This document shows positions 48,695 to 57,384 of a stretch of DNA of 64,000 bases, in pieces (within the stretch, counting starts at the first letter, position 1; every line of letters begins with the position of its first letter). Under the pieces are notes generated by a model, which was given only the letters and a program-made list of their open reading frames with translations, was not told the origin of the DNA and did not search any database. Source of the DNA: RUG12395 sp034178705 (lineage in GTDB: Bacteria > Bacillota > Clostridia > Oscillospirales > CAG-272); NCBI GenBank assembly GCA_034178705.1, contig JAXFQY010000045.1, positions 1-64,000 of the forward strand, in the 5' to 3' direction. The position numbers and the translations under genes were made by a program.

Positions 48695-50490
48695 GCGTCA
48701 TCCTCACTCTTGGTTACAGCAATCGACAGCTCCTCCAGTCCCTTCGGATCCGCAGGCCCCGGTGCACCGGACATCAGCTCGGATGCATTCTGCACCTTGG
48801 GGAAGGCAATGACATCGCGAATATCCTCCTGTCCGAGCAGAAGCGTAACCAGACGGTCAAGACCGAAGGCCAGTCCCGCATGCGGCGGCACGCCGTAACG
48901 GAAGGCTTCAAGGAGGTATCCGAATTTCTCCTGGGCGTCTTCTCGGGAAATCCCGAGGATATCAAACATATGCGCCTGCAGGGCATTGTCGTGAATTCTG
49001 ACAGAGCCTCCTCCGAGCTCAGTGCCGTTCAGCACAATGTCATACGCTTTTGCGCGGACTCTGCCGGGATCACTGTCAAGATACGGAAGGTCTTCATCCA
49101 TCGGAGCCGTAAAGGGATGGTGCATCGCCGTAAAGCGTCCCTCTTCCTCGCTCCACTCCAGCAGCGGGAACTCGGTAACCCACAAAAAGCGGAAATCGGT
49201 CGGATCGAGAAGACCGAGCTTTTTGGCACACTGACGGCGCAGCGCGCCGAGGGAATCAAAGACAACCTGATTTTTGGCATCGGCAATGATCAGCAGGAGG
49301 TCACCCGGCTCCTCCCCGAGCGCGGCGGCAATCGCCGCGTTTTCCTCTTCCGTCAGGAATTTTGCGTAAGATGAGGAAATCTCCCCTGCTTCGGTATGCT
49401 TTCTCCAGGCAAGTCCCTTTGCCTTATAGGACTTGACGAACTCACCGAGCGCATCGATTTCCTTGCGCGGGAAGGCAGCTCCGCCCTTAACACAGATACC
49501 GCGAACCGAGCCGCCTGCTTCCAGGGCGCCGCGGAACACCTTGAATTCGGTACCGGAAAGAACGGAAGAAAGGTCATGCAGCTCAAAACCGAAGCGGATA
49601 TCCGGTTTATCGGAGCCGTATCGCTCCATCGCCTCTTTCCAGGGCATGCGCGGGAAAGCATAATCCAGTTCCTTATGGAAAAATTCCCGGAAGAGATATT
49701 TGAGGAACCCCTCATGAACCTCCATCACATCGTTTGCCGTAGCAAAGGACATTTCGGTATCCAGCTGGGTAAACTCCGGCTGGCGGTCTGCACGCAGATC
49801 TTCGTCCCGGAAGCAGCGCGCAATCTGAAAATAGCGGTCAAAGCCCGCAACCATCAGCAGCTGTTTATAGAGCTGCGGTGACTGCGGAAGCGCATAGAAT
49901 TTTCCCGGATGAACACGGGAAGGGACAAGATAGTCGCGCGCCCCCTCCGGCGACGGCTTGATCAGGCACGGTGTCTCAATATCAAGAAAACCGTTTTTCA
50001 TATAATATTCGCGCGCAACACGGGTAATTTCACTGCGGGCGATGATATTGCGCTGCAGATCCGGGCGGCGCAGATCAAGATAACGGTAACGAAGACGGAG
50101 CTCGGGACGAACCTGGCTGTTCTCCGTAATCTCAAAGGGCGGAATCTCCGCGCGGGACAAAACGCGCAGTTCACACACAGCCACCTCAATTCTGCCGGTC
50201 GGAAGCTTGGGGTTGACCGCCCCCTCTCCGCGGGAACGAACGGTTCCGCGGGCAAGAAGCACCGTTTCGGCACGGACACCGAATGCGGTGTCAAAGCTCT
50301 CCCGATCGGTGTTTTCGTCAACCGACAGCTGAATAATTCCGCTGCGGTCACGAAGGTCAATAAAGATCAGTTTGCCGAGGTCACGCTGTCTCTGCACCCA
50401 TCCCATCAGGGTAACTTCCCTGCCGATATCCTGCTCGGTCAGCTCCGCGCAAAGACAGGTTCGTTTATCTTTCTCAGTCAGATTAGCCAT
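48691..50490 (-). CDS. aspS: Aspartate--tRNA ligase
   Basis: A 599-residue class II synthetase of bacterial type: N-terminal OB-fold anticodon domain (1-110, GWVQRQRDLGKLIFIDLRDR), class II core, inserted GAD domain (about 290-420), motif 2 region ARCFRDEDLRADRQPEFTQLD and motif 3 AGLAFGLDRLVTLLLG. It overlaps truB by four bases. Start after AAAGGATAG. Confidence 0.96.
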   Translation of the reverse strand: MANLTEKDKRTCLCAELTEQDIGREVTLMGWVQRQRDLGKLIFIDLRDRSGIIQLSVDENTDRESFDTAFGVRAETVLLARGTVRSRGEGAVNPKLPTGRIEVAVCELRVLSRAEIPPFEITENSQVRPELRLRYRYLDLRRPDLQRNIIARSEITRVAREYYMKNGFLDIETPCLIKPSPEGARDYLVPSRVHPGKFYALPQSPQLYKQLLMVAGFDRYFQIARCFRDEDLRADRQPEFTQLDTEMSFATANDVMEVHEGFLKYLFREFFHKELDYAFPRMPWKEAMERYGSDKPDIRFGFELHDLSSVLSGTEFKVFRGALEAGGSVRGICVKGGAAFPRKEIDALGEFVKSYKAKGLAWRKHTEAGEISSSYAKFLTEEENAAIAAALGEEPGDLLLIIADAKNQVVFDSLGALRRQCAKKLGLLDPTDFRFLWVTEFPLLEWSEEEGRFTAMHHPFTAPMDEDLPYLDSDPGRVRAKAYDIVLNGTELGGGSVRIHDNALQAHMFDILGISREDAQEKFGYLLEAFRYGVPPHAGLAFGLDRLVTLLLGQEDIRDVIAFPKVQNASELMSGAPGPADPKGLEELSIAVTKSEDDA

Positions 50491-50534
50491 GTTTCTATCC
50501 TTTCTTCGGGCAAGGGCCCTTGTCTGTTCTTTTC

Positions 50535-52031
50535 TTATTCGTTTGCTGTCGTATTCTCTGCCGTGACTTCTTCTGTGGGTTTTGAAGCATAATTCAGCTG
50601 CTCCTGACGGATAGCATCCAGAACGAGGTTAGCGAGCTCTGCCTGCATGGCTTGCACCGAAGCATCAATGGAAAACTGCATCAGCACGCTCCGCCGGGAC
50701 AGAAGCTCGGAAAAATTCTCTTCCTCCTCAACCAGGTCGGAAAGAGTCGCACGGAGCACCTCTCCGAAGCCGAAGGAGGACAGCACGGAAATTCTTCTGT
50801 TCCGGGTAATCAGGCGCATTGCGGCAAGACTGTTCTCGTCAGAACCGCAGACATCCCTGCCGTTTTCCCCCGCAAAGAGCTTTGCCGTTCGGTCGGTGAG
50901 ATAATAGGCAATCAGCGCGCTGCGCTCCGGTTCGTCGCAGAAAGAGGTTACGGCAAATCCCGTGGCCTTTTCCGGGCTGACATAGGAAAGATAAGTCCCG
51001 CTCTCAGACGCCTTCGGCAGCGGAAGCAGTCCCGTCTTCTCCGGATCGGAGGCGGCATAGCCGGCAAGGCTTGTGAGAGAAAAAACAGTCTTCTCCGTCC
51101 CCGCCGTATCGGTATCGGAAAGATCGCCGTATATCGTCTTTTTCAACAAGGCAAGCGCGTGTCTGCCGTCAGCACTCCCGAGTGTCACGGTAAATCCGTC
51201 TTCCTTCCCAGCAGCATCGGTCCCGCCCGCGGCAAGCCACCAGGAGACCGCCTCGCCGGTTCCGGAAGGCAGCGCCTGCACGCCTTCCGATGTATCCAGC
51301 TGCCGGGCAAGAACGGCAAGCGCATCCAAGGTCCACTTACCGTCGGTTACCAGGCCGTAAAGCTCCGTGACGTCAACCGGCGCACCTTTTTCAAAGGTCA
51401 TAACCGTGAGGGAGTCGTCCATTCCGAGCGTCCCCTTGCCGAAAAGCAGAAAACGCTCCCCGCAGACGGCAAGGGAATCGGTCAGAACGCGATCGAAAAT
51501 ATCCTTATCCAGATTCAGTGTCGGAAAGAGGGTAAGATCCGCAAGGCGCCCCACAGACATCAGTCCGACTCCCTCCGGGGCAACGGTCAGCACCAATAGA
51601 TCTGCGGTATCGCTCTCGCCGGCGGCATACGCTGTATTGACGTAGCTTTCCGGAGAGGAAAGCCGCACGGCACGCAGCTGTACATTCAGCTCCTTTGCGA
51701 GAGCCTGACCCTCCTGCGCATCCACCCGGCTGAGAACGGTCGGCGCCGTATCCTCTTTCCGGAAGGAGGTATTCCGCTCCTGCTCGCTGACAAGAATCTT
51801 AAAAGTCGCACCTCCGAGATCGACAGAGCCGACTCCGTTGTTGTCTCCGTCAATAATAATCTGCGACATTTCCGGCGGTTTCAGATCCCCGTTTGTGTCA
51901 TCGTCCAGGGTTTGCTTCATATTCCGTCTGCCTGCGGCAAAAGCCGTGGCAGCGGTGATACACAGCAGCAGAATCAGTGCGAGAACCCTCAGCCACCCCC
52001 TGCCGTGCGTCAGATAATATTTCTTTTCCAT
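50535..52031 (-). CDS. Extracellular solute-binding-like protein, membrane-anchored
   Basis: A 498-residue protein with an N-terminal membrane segment (about 13-33) and an outside domain resembling family 1 extracellular solute-binding proteins (GGATFKILVSEQERN, then LAKELNVQL and DLLVLTVAPEGVGLMS, a predicted periplasmic-binding fold). The C-terminus has YIAYYLTDR and a helical tail. No lipobox and no transporter genes beside it, so transport is uncertain; it may sense or bind sugars. It lies between aspS and alr. Confidence 0.65.
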   Translation of the reverse strand: MEKKYYLTHGRGWLRVLALILLLCITAATAFAAGRRNMKQTLDDDTNGDLKPPEMSQIIIDGDNNGVGSVDLGGATFKILVSEQERNTSFRKEDTAPTVLSRVDAQEGQALAKELNVQLRAVRLSSPESYVNTAYAAGESDTADLLVLTVAPEGVGLMSVGRLADLTLFPTLNLDKDIFDRVLTDSLAVCGERFLLFGKGTLGMDDSLTVMTFEKGAPVDVTELYGLVTDGKWTLDALAVLARQLDTSEGVQALPSGTGEAVSWWLAAGGTDAAGKEDGFTVTLGSADGRHALALLKKTIYGDLSDTDTAGTEKTVFSLTSLAGYAASDPEKTGLLPLPKASESGTYLSYVSPEKATGFAVTSFCDEPERSALIAYYLTDRTAKLFAGENGRDVCGSDENSLAAMRLITRNRRISVLSSFGFGEVLRATLSDLVEEEENFSELLSRRSVLMQFSIDASVQAMQAELANLVLDAIRQEQLNYASKPTEEVTAENTTANE

Positions 52032-52036
52032 TTCCG

Positions 52037-53224
52037 TTATCCGTTGTTTTTATTGCTGAGTTCCTTTTCTCTCCGGTTGATGACACGGTGCACCCGTTTT
52101 CCGACGAGGCAGAGCAGCTCGTAGCTGATCGTCTGCGCAGTTTCTGCAAGCGCTTCGATATTTTGCCCGGAGGGATCAAATATGTAAGCCGTGTCCCCGA
52201 CGTGTACATCGGCGTCCCCGATATCAACCATGCATTGGTCCATGCAGACCCTGCCGAGGATCGGTGCCCTTCTGCCTTTGATCAGAACCGCTCCTCCCGC
52301 GGAAAAAGCCCGCAGAAAACCGTCTGCATACCCAACACCAAGGGTTGCTATTCTCCTGTCCCGGTCTGCGGTAAAACAACTGCCGTAGCTTACGCTCTCT
52401 CCGGCTCTCAGGGTATGAATATGGGTGACGGTCGTCTGGAAGGTCATCACCGGAGAAAGCCGCACAGGAAGCGGAAAATCCCGAGCCGGGGAAAGCCCGT
52501 AAAGAATAATGCCGGCGCGTACCATATCATGACGCATATCCGGGAAGCGGAGAGCCGCTGCACTGTTGCAGCAGTGAACGCAAAGTGCGTCCGCGTCAGA
52601 TCCGAGAGCATCCAGTACGGCAAGAAACCGATTATGCTGTGTGATCACAGATGCCGCGTCCGTGGCATCTGCGTTTGCAAAATGGGTGAAAATCCCCTCC
52701 GGCTTCAGTCCCGGCAGGCGCATGGCCGAACGCACGGCAGCAGCGCTTGCGACGGGATCCTCCGAAGGGAAACCGATCCGGTTCATCCCGGTGTCGATTT
52801 TCAGATGAATCCGTACAGTTCCGCCCGCCCGGCATGCCGCGCAGGAGAGCATCGCGGCATATTCCGAGGAATAAACAGTCTGAAGATACCCATCCGCCGC
52901 AAGCTCCTCCGCGTTCTCCGGCGGCGTGTAGCCCAATATAAGAATGTCACTTCCCGCCGGTGCGCAGGCACGGACGGCACGCGCTTCCTCAATACAGGAA
53001 ACGCCGAAGGAATGCACCCCCAAAGAGGCAAGCAAAGGAACACAATTCTCCACCCCGTGACCGTAGGCATCCGCCTTGACAATGCAGAGAAGCTTTACCT
53101 CCGGCGTGCCGCGCCGGACTGCATCCGCAATGACACGGTAGTTATGCTCCAAAGCATCGAGATTGATCTCCGCATAGGTTTTATAAGTTTCCTGTGTCTG
53201 GTGTGTATTTTTCATATTATGCAC
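52037..53224 (-). CDS. alr: Alanine racemase
   Basis: A 395-residue fold-type III PLP enzyme making D-alanine for peptidoglycan. Seen: YAEINLDALEHNYR, IVKADAYGHG with the PLP lysine, HLKIDTGMNRIGF, RAGIILYGLSP, and the catalytic tyrosine region SVSYGSCF. The start is uncertain: GTG at 53224 has GGAA at good spacing, and ATG at 53215 is the alternative. Follows the DUF6106-like gene by 10 bases. Confidence 0.94.
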   Translation of the reverse strand: MHNMKNTHQTQETYKTYAEINLDALEHNYRVIADAVRRGTPEVKLLCIVKADAYGHGVENCVPLLASLGVHSFGVSCIEEARAVRACAPAGSDILILGYTPPENAEELAADGYLQTVYSSEYAAMLSCAACRAGGTVRIHLKIDTGMNRIGFPSEDPVASAAAVRSAMRLPGLKPEGIFTHFANADATDAASVITQHNRFLAVLDALGSDADALCVHCCNSAAALRFPDMRHDMVRAGIILYGLSPARDFPLPVRLSPVMTFQTTVTHIHTLRAGESVSYGSCFTADRDRRIATLGVGYADGFLRAFSAGGAVLIKGRRAPILGRVCMDQCMVDIGDADVHVGDTAYIFDPSGQNIEALAETAQTISYELLCLVGKRVHRVINRREKELSNKNNG

Positions 53225-53234
53225 CGTGTTTCCG

Positions 53235-53780
53235 TCAGCGCCGAAGAGCGGACGGACAGTAGAATCTTGCTGCTTTCATAAACTTTTCCCCGCCGTCGAA
53301 GAGCAGCAGGGTCAATCTGCCGCGCTTGTCGGAAAAAAGCATAGCCGACGCCTCCGGTGAATCCGCCACGGAGCGCGTGTCAATCGTTACGGCAGGACGC
53401 GCTGTCTCCATGCGGCGAAGGACATCGTCATCAAGCGGGGCGACACTGTCAACATTCCGGAGATCAACCTGCGCACGCACACGGCGGCGCCTCCTGCCGA
53501 AAATCGCCGCAACGGTAAAAACTCCGTCGCTGATCTCATAATCATACTCAAGGATAAAATAGGGGACCGTAAACAGGATCACGGCGGAAAGGAGCATTGC
53601 TGCAAGCAGCCACGCGGCAGGAACCGCACCCCCGAGCCAAAGAGAAAGCGCCGCGGCTCCCGCAGCACCGATACCGCCGAAAAGCAACCAGAGCAGAACA
53701 ATCCCAATGCAACGGCGCAGCTGTCTGCCGCGTGTTGCCGCCCTGCGGCTGTATCCGATCATATCCACTCTGCGATCCAT
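53235..53780 (-). CDS. DUF6106-like membrane protein
   Basis: A 181-residue protein with a basic start (RRAATRGRQLRRC), two adjacent membrane helices (about 27-75) and a cytoplasmic-looking C-terminal domain beginning EYDYEISDGVFTVAAIFGRR followed by a run of arginines. That passage (E-Y-x-Y-x4-G-x-(L/F)-x-(V/I)-x3-x-x-R-x-R) resembles DUF6106 proteins of Clostridia as I remember them. The ATG at 53780 follows GGGAGCGG; a GTG at 53807 lies further up. First gene of the minus-strand run. Unknown function. Confidence 0.6.
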   Translation of the reverse strand: MDRRVDMIGYSRRAATRGRQLRRCIGIVLLWLLFGGIGAAGAAALSLWLGGAVPAAWLLAAMLLSAVILFTVPYFILEYDYEISDGVFTVAAIFGRRRRRVRAQVDLRNVDSVAPLDDDVLRRMETARPAVTIDTRSVADSPEASAMLFSDKRGRLTLLLFDGGEKFMKAARFYCPSALRR

Positions 53781-53826
53781 TCCGCTCCCGTTTGTATACC
53801 TTTCCACAGTACTGTTTTATTCTGTA

Positions 53827-53855
53827 ATTGTACCATAGTCTTTCCGCCTTTTCAA
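53827..53855 (-). promoter_or_regulatory. Predicted promoter of the minus-strand alr-aspS-polA run
   Basis: Minus strand: -35 TTGAAA (53855-53850), 17-base spacer, -10 TACAAT (53832-53827). It faces away from the proS promoter. Confidence 0.65.
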
Positions 53856-53881
53856 TCCTTTTCGCTTATTTTCTTTTTTGG

Positions 53882-53911
53882 TTGACATCTCCTGACCTTC
53901 TGTGATAAGAT
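53882..53911 (+). promoter_or_regulatory. Promoter of the proS operon
   Basis: -35 TTGACA (53882-53887), 18-base spacer, extended -10 TGATAAGAT (core 53906-53911), 45 bases before proS. Confidence 0.7.
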
Positions 53912-53956
53912 AGATGCATCATTACAGTATATTGATTGATATAAAAGGGGTTACCT

Positions 53957-55399
53957 ATGGCTGACAACAAAAAAATGGTGGAGCAGATTACCTCAATGGA
54001 TGAGGATTTCGCAAAATGGTACACCGATATCGTTAAAAAGGCAGAGCTTGCCGAGTACACCAGCGTAAAGGGCTGCATGGTTATCCGTCCGTACGGCTAT
54101 GCGATCTGGGAGAATATTCAGAAAATTCTTGATGCCCGCTTCAAGGAGCTGGGACACGAAAATGTCTGCATGCCGATGTTCATTCCGGAAGGACTGCTGA
54201 ACAAGGAAAAGGAGCATGTCGAAGGATTCGCTCCCGAGGTGGCCTGGGTCACCCACGGAGGCAGCGAAAAACTGGAGGAACGGCTCTGCGTCCGTCCGAC
54301 CTCCGAAACCCTTTTCTGTGAGCATTATGCCAATATTGTTCACTCCTACCGTGATCTTCCGAAGCTTTACAACCAATGGGTCAGCGTTGTCCGCTGGGAA
54401 AAAACGACCCGCCCCTTCCTGCGCACGCGCGAATTCCTCTGGCAGGAGGGGCACACGGTTCATGAGACCGCAGAGGAGGCAATCGCGGAAACCGAGCAGA
54501 TGCTCAATGTGTACGCCGACTTCTGCGAGAAAGCGCTGGCCATCCCGGTTGTCAAGGGCAAGAAAACCGAGAGCGATAAATTTGCCGGAGCCGTCTCAAC
54601 CTACGCAATCGAGGCAATGATGCATGACGGCAAGGCGCTTCAGGCAGCGACTTCCCATTATTTCGGAGACGGTTTTGCCCGTGCCTTCGGCATTGAGTTT
54701 ACCGACCGCGAAAACAAAAAGCGCGTTCCCCACCAGACCTCATGGGGCTGCACTACCCGTCTGATCGGCGCGATTATTATGACGCACGGCGACAACAACG
54801 GTCTGGTTCTTCCTCCGGCAGTTGCGCCGGTTCAGGCAATTGTCATCCCGGTCGCACAGCATAAGCCCGGCGTTCTCGAGGCGGCGGAGCAGCTCCGTGC
54901 CGCTCTTGCCGCCGCCGGAATCCGCGCAAAGCTCGACGCCAGCGAAAACAGCGCCGGCTGGAAGTTTGCCGAATATGAGATGAAGGGCGTTCCCGTCCGG
55001 ATCGAGATCGGTCCGCGCGATATCGAAAACGGCTGTTGTGTCGCCGTTACCCGCCACAACGGGGAGAAAACCGTTCTCCCGCTTGCCAATATAGGGGATG
55101 CCGTCAAGGAAAAACTCACCGAGGTACGCGACGCCCTGTATGAAAAGGCTTTGCAAAACCGCGAAAGCCGTACCTACGACTGCTGCAGTCTGGAGGATAT
55201 CCGCTCTGCTCTTGCCGAGCACGGAGACAGCTTTATCCGTGCAATGTGGTGCGGTTCTCCGGAGTGCGAAAAGAAGGTCAAGGAGCTGACAGGGGTAGGT
55301 TCCCGCTGCATCCCGATGAACGCAGAGCCGAACGGAGAGACCTGTGTCTGCTGCGGCAAAAAAGCCGATACCCTCGTCCTCTGGGCCAACGCCTATTAA
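53957..55399 (+). CDS. proS: Proline--tRNA ligase (short, archaeal/eukaryote-like type)
   Basis: A 480-residue class II ProRS without the YbaK-like editing insertion found in long bacterial enzymes; this short type is widespread in Clostridia and mycoplasmas. Seen: DFAKWYTDIVKKAELAEY, GCMVIRPYGYAIWE, VCMPMFIPEGLLNKE, RPTSETLF (motif 2 region), WEKTTRPFLRTREFLWQEGH, and the C-terminal zinc-type domain with CGSPECEKK and CVCCGKKA, ending in the typical Tyr. ATG after AAAAGGGG. Confidence 0.95.
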   Translation: MADNKKMVEQITSMDEDFAKWYTDIVKKAELAEYTSVKGCMVIRPYGYAIWENIQKILDARFKELGHENVCMPMFIPEGLLNKEKEHVEGFAPEVAWVTHGGSEKLEERLCVRPTSETLFCEHYANIVHSYRDLPKLYNQWVSVVRWEKTTRPFLRTREFLWQEGHTVHETAEEAIAETEQMLNVYADFCEKALAIPVVKGKKTESDKFAGAVSTYAIEAMMHDGKALQAATSHYFGDGFARAFGIEFTDRENKKRVPHQTSWGCTTRLIGAIIMTHGDNNGLVLPPAVAPVQAIVIPVAQHKPGVLEAAEQLRAALAAAGIRAKLDASENSAGWKFAEYEMKGVPVRIEIGPRDIENGCCVAVTRHNGEKTVLPLANIGDAVKEKLTEVRDALYEKALQNRESRTYDCCSLEDIRSALAEHGDSFIRAMWCGSPECEKKVKELTGVGSRCIPMNAEPNGETCVCCGKKADTLVLWANAY

Positions 55400-55423
55400 T
55401 CCCGCAAAATAACAGGAAGCGTA

Positions 55424-56545
55424 ATGAAACCGTTTGTCGCAACCATTCGCTCACGTTTGCGCGGGCTTGACTGGATTGTTCTCGGTTCGGTGCTCGCGCT
55501 TTCCGCTATCGGGCTTCTTACCCATTACGGAGCGCGCAGCGTCTATGGAACCTCGCGTTTTCTTATTCAGGCGTGCACGACGCTTTTCGGCATTGTCTGC
55601 ATGCTCGTTATTTCCCTTTTTGATTATCAGGACATCTGCGACAAGCTTTCCGTTCCCCTTTTTCTCTGTGGCGTCGGAGCATTGGTTCTCACCCTGCTGC
55701 TCGGCAGTGCCGGAGATTACGGAGGAAAAAGCTGGATCCCCATCGGCCCCCTGACAATCCAACCTTCGGAATTTGTCAAGCCGATTCTGATCATGACGCT
55801 GGCAAAGCACATTGAGGTGCTGCGCCCGAAAATCAACCATCCCTTGTCGGTACTCCGGCTGGCGGTTCATGCGGGTACGCTTTTCGCATTGGTAGTTCTG
55901 CAGGAGGACCTCGGCACGGCGCTGGTCTATCTTGCCATCTCCATCGCGATGATTTTCTCTGCCGGCCTGAGTCTTTGGTATTTTCTGATCGGGGGCGGGA
56001 TCTGTGCTGTTGCCTTTCCCTATATCTGGCCGCGGCTCGGTGAATATCAGCAGAAAAGAATTCTTGTCGGCTTCAACCCGGAGCTGGATCCTACCGGCAA
56101 AGGACTGCAGCCTCTGATGAGCCGGAAAGCCATTTCCGCCGGCGGTTTTTTCGGACAGGGACTTGAGGGCGGCTCCCTCTTTGAAAAGGTTCCGATGGCA
56201 AACAACGATTTTGTCCTTTCGATCATTGGGGAAAAGTTCGGCTTTCTCGGCTGTATGATCGTCCTTCTGCTTTTCACCGTACTGATTATCCGCATTCTTG
56301 TCATCGCAATGCGCGCACGCAAGGACTGTGCTGCCTACATTGCCGTCGGTATTGCCGCGCTCTTCTTTGTACAGGTCACGGAAAACATGGGCATGGCGCT
56401 CGCCATGCTTCCGGTTATCGGTATCACGTTGCCCTTTCTCAGCTCGGGAAGCTCCTCCGTCCTTTCTCTTTATCTGACGATCGGCGTGCTGCAGAGCATC
56501 TGTACGCACGCGAAAAAATACCACTTTGAACGGGAAGCGGCATAG
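55424..56545 (+). CDS. SEDS-family glycosyltransferase (RodA/FtsW/SpoVE)
   Basis: A 373-residue polytopic protein with about ten membrane helices, a peptidoglycan polymerase working with a class B penicillin-binding protein. Seen: LTIQPSEFVKPILIM, VVLQEDLGTALVYL with the conserved Asp, SAGGFFGQG, NDFVLSIIGEKFGFLG and LPVIGITLPFLSSGSSS. The QEDLGTA variant and length suggest RodA more than FtsW, but this is not certain. It follows proS by 24 bases. Confidence 0.9.
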   Translation: MKPFVATIRSRLRGLDWIVLGSVLALSAIGLLTHYGARSVYGTSRFLIQACTTLFGIVCMLVISLFDYQDICDKLSVPLFLCGVGALVLTLLLGSAGDYGGKSWIPIGPLTIQPSEFVKPILIMTLAKHIEVLRPKINHPLSVLRLAVHAGTLFALVVLQEDLGTALVYLAISIAMIFSAGLSLWYFLIGGGICAVAFPYIWPRLGEYQQKRILVGFNPELDPTGKGLQPLMSRKAISAGGFFGQGLEGGSLFEKVPMANNDFVLSIIGEKFGFLGCMIVLLLFTVLIIRILVIAMRARKDCAAYIAVGIAALFFVQVTENMGMALAMLPVIGITLPFLSSGSSSVLSLYLTIGVLQSICTHAKKYHFEREAA

Positions 56546-56565
56546 TGCTCCCCGGGAAGGCAGCT

Positions 56566-56835
56566 ATGAAAATCAAAGAGGACTTTCTTCTCCGGGAAAT
56601 CGCCGGTGAGCAGGTTGTGATCGCCGTCGGAAAAACGGCAAAAAGTTTTAACGGGATGATCCGTCTGAATGATACCGGAGCATTTCTGTGGCAGCTCCTT
56701 GAGAAAGGCGCAAAGGAAGAAACGCTTGTCGCCGCCCTGCTTGACCGCTATGACACCGACAAAGAAACGGCACATCGTGATCTTGCCTCCTTTCTTGAAG
56801 CCGCCCGTGAAGCAGAGCTCCTTTGCGATGAATAA
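56566..56835 (+). CDS. PqqD family peptide-binding protein
   Basis: An 89-residue PqqD-like protein. Seen: LLREIAGEQVVIAVG, FNGMIRLNDTGAFLWQLL and a helical C-terminus with LLDRYDTDKETAHRDL, the normal PqqD fold. PqqD proteins bind the leader of ribosomally made peptides and hand them to a modifying enzyme. It overlaps the following peptidase gene by 8 bases. No radical SAM enzyme or obvious precursor lies next to it. ATG after GGGAAGG; a GTG at 56545 is less likely. Confidence 0.88.
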   Translation: MKIKEDFLLREIAGEQVVIAVGKTAKSFNGMIRLNDTGAFLWQLLEKGAKEETLVAALLDRYDTDKETAHRDLASFLEAAREAELLCDE

Positions 56836-57295
56836 CGGATTCGACACGCCGGAAAGCCTGAATGACGCGCTCGACCGAGATGGCCTTGTCCTGATTTCCG
56901 GAAAAGGAACCAGCATGCTGCCGCTGATCCGTAATTCCCGTGACCGGATCTGCATCCGGCGTCTCCCCCGTGAGCCGCGCCGCTACGATATTCTTGTCTA
57001 CCGCACCTCCCGCGGACTGGCCGCACACCGTCTTCTTGCTTATTCTGCCGATGGCTGTCTGCTCTTATGCGGGGACAATCAGCTTCGGCCGGAACGGGTT
57101 TCCCGCGATAAAATTGTCGCCTATCTGCCCGGAATGCTCCGGGGCGATACCTATCTTGATTTCGCAACCTCCCGCAAATACGCGCTTTATTGCCGTGTGT
57201 GGTGCTGCTCGCTCCTCCTGCGCCGCTGTTTTCTTTTCTTCCTCCGGCAAAGCCCCCTGTATAAAAGAGAAAAAAGCGCAGCATGCGCAGACTGA
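56828..57295 (+). CDS. S24/S26 family peptidase-like protein
   Basis: A 155-residue protein with the signal-peptidase/LexA fold. Seen: SGKGTSMLPLI (Ser of the catalytic pair at about residue 29), RRYDILVYRTSRGLAAHRLL and LLLCGDNQ. The lysine usually found near the RYD segment is replaced by Tyr-Arg-Thr, so the general base is uncertain. The hydrophobic, Cys-rich C-terminus may bind the membrane. Coupled to pqqD by overlap, the pair is probably one functional unit that binds and cuts a small peptide; the peptide is not known. The stop codon is in the loop of the terminator. Confidence 0.75.
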   Translation: MNNGFDTPESLNDALDRDGLVLISGKGTSMLPLIRNSRDRICIRRLPREPRRYDILVYRTSRGLAAHRLLAYSADGCLLLCGDNQLRPERVSRDKIVAYLPGMLRGDTYLDFATSRKYALYCRVWCCSLLLRRCFLFFLRQSPLYKREKSAACAD

Positions 57296-57320
57296 CCGGT
57301 CTGCGCATGCTTTTTCTTTT
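57281..57320 (+). terminator. Intrinsic terminator after the pqqD-peptidase pair
   Basis: 12-base-pair perfect stem GCATGCGCAGAC/GTCTGCGCATGC, 6-base loop, then TTTTTCTTTT. The peptidase stop codon lies within the hairpin. Confidence 0.87.
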
Positions 57321-57384
57321 GTTTCAGGAACTTTCTTCCGGTTCCAGCGTCTAACAAACAGAAAACACACGAAAGGAGTCTTCC

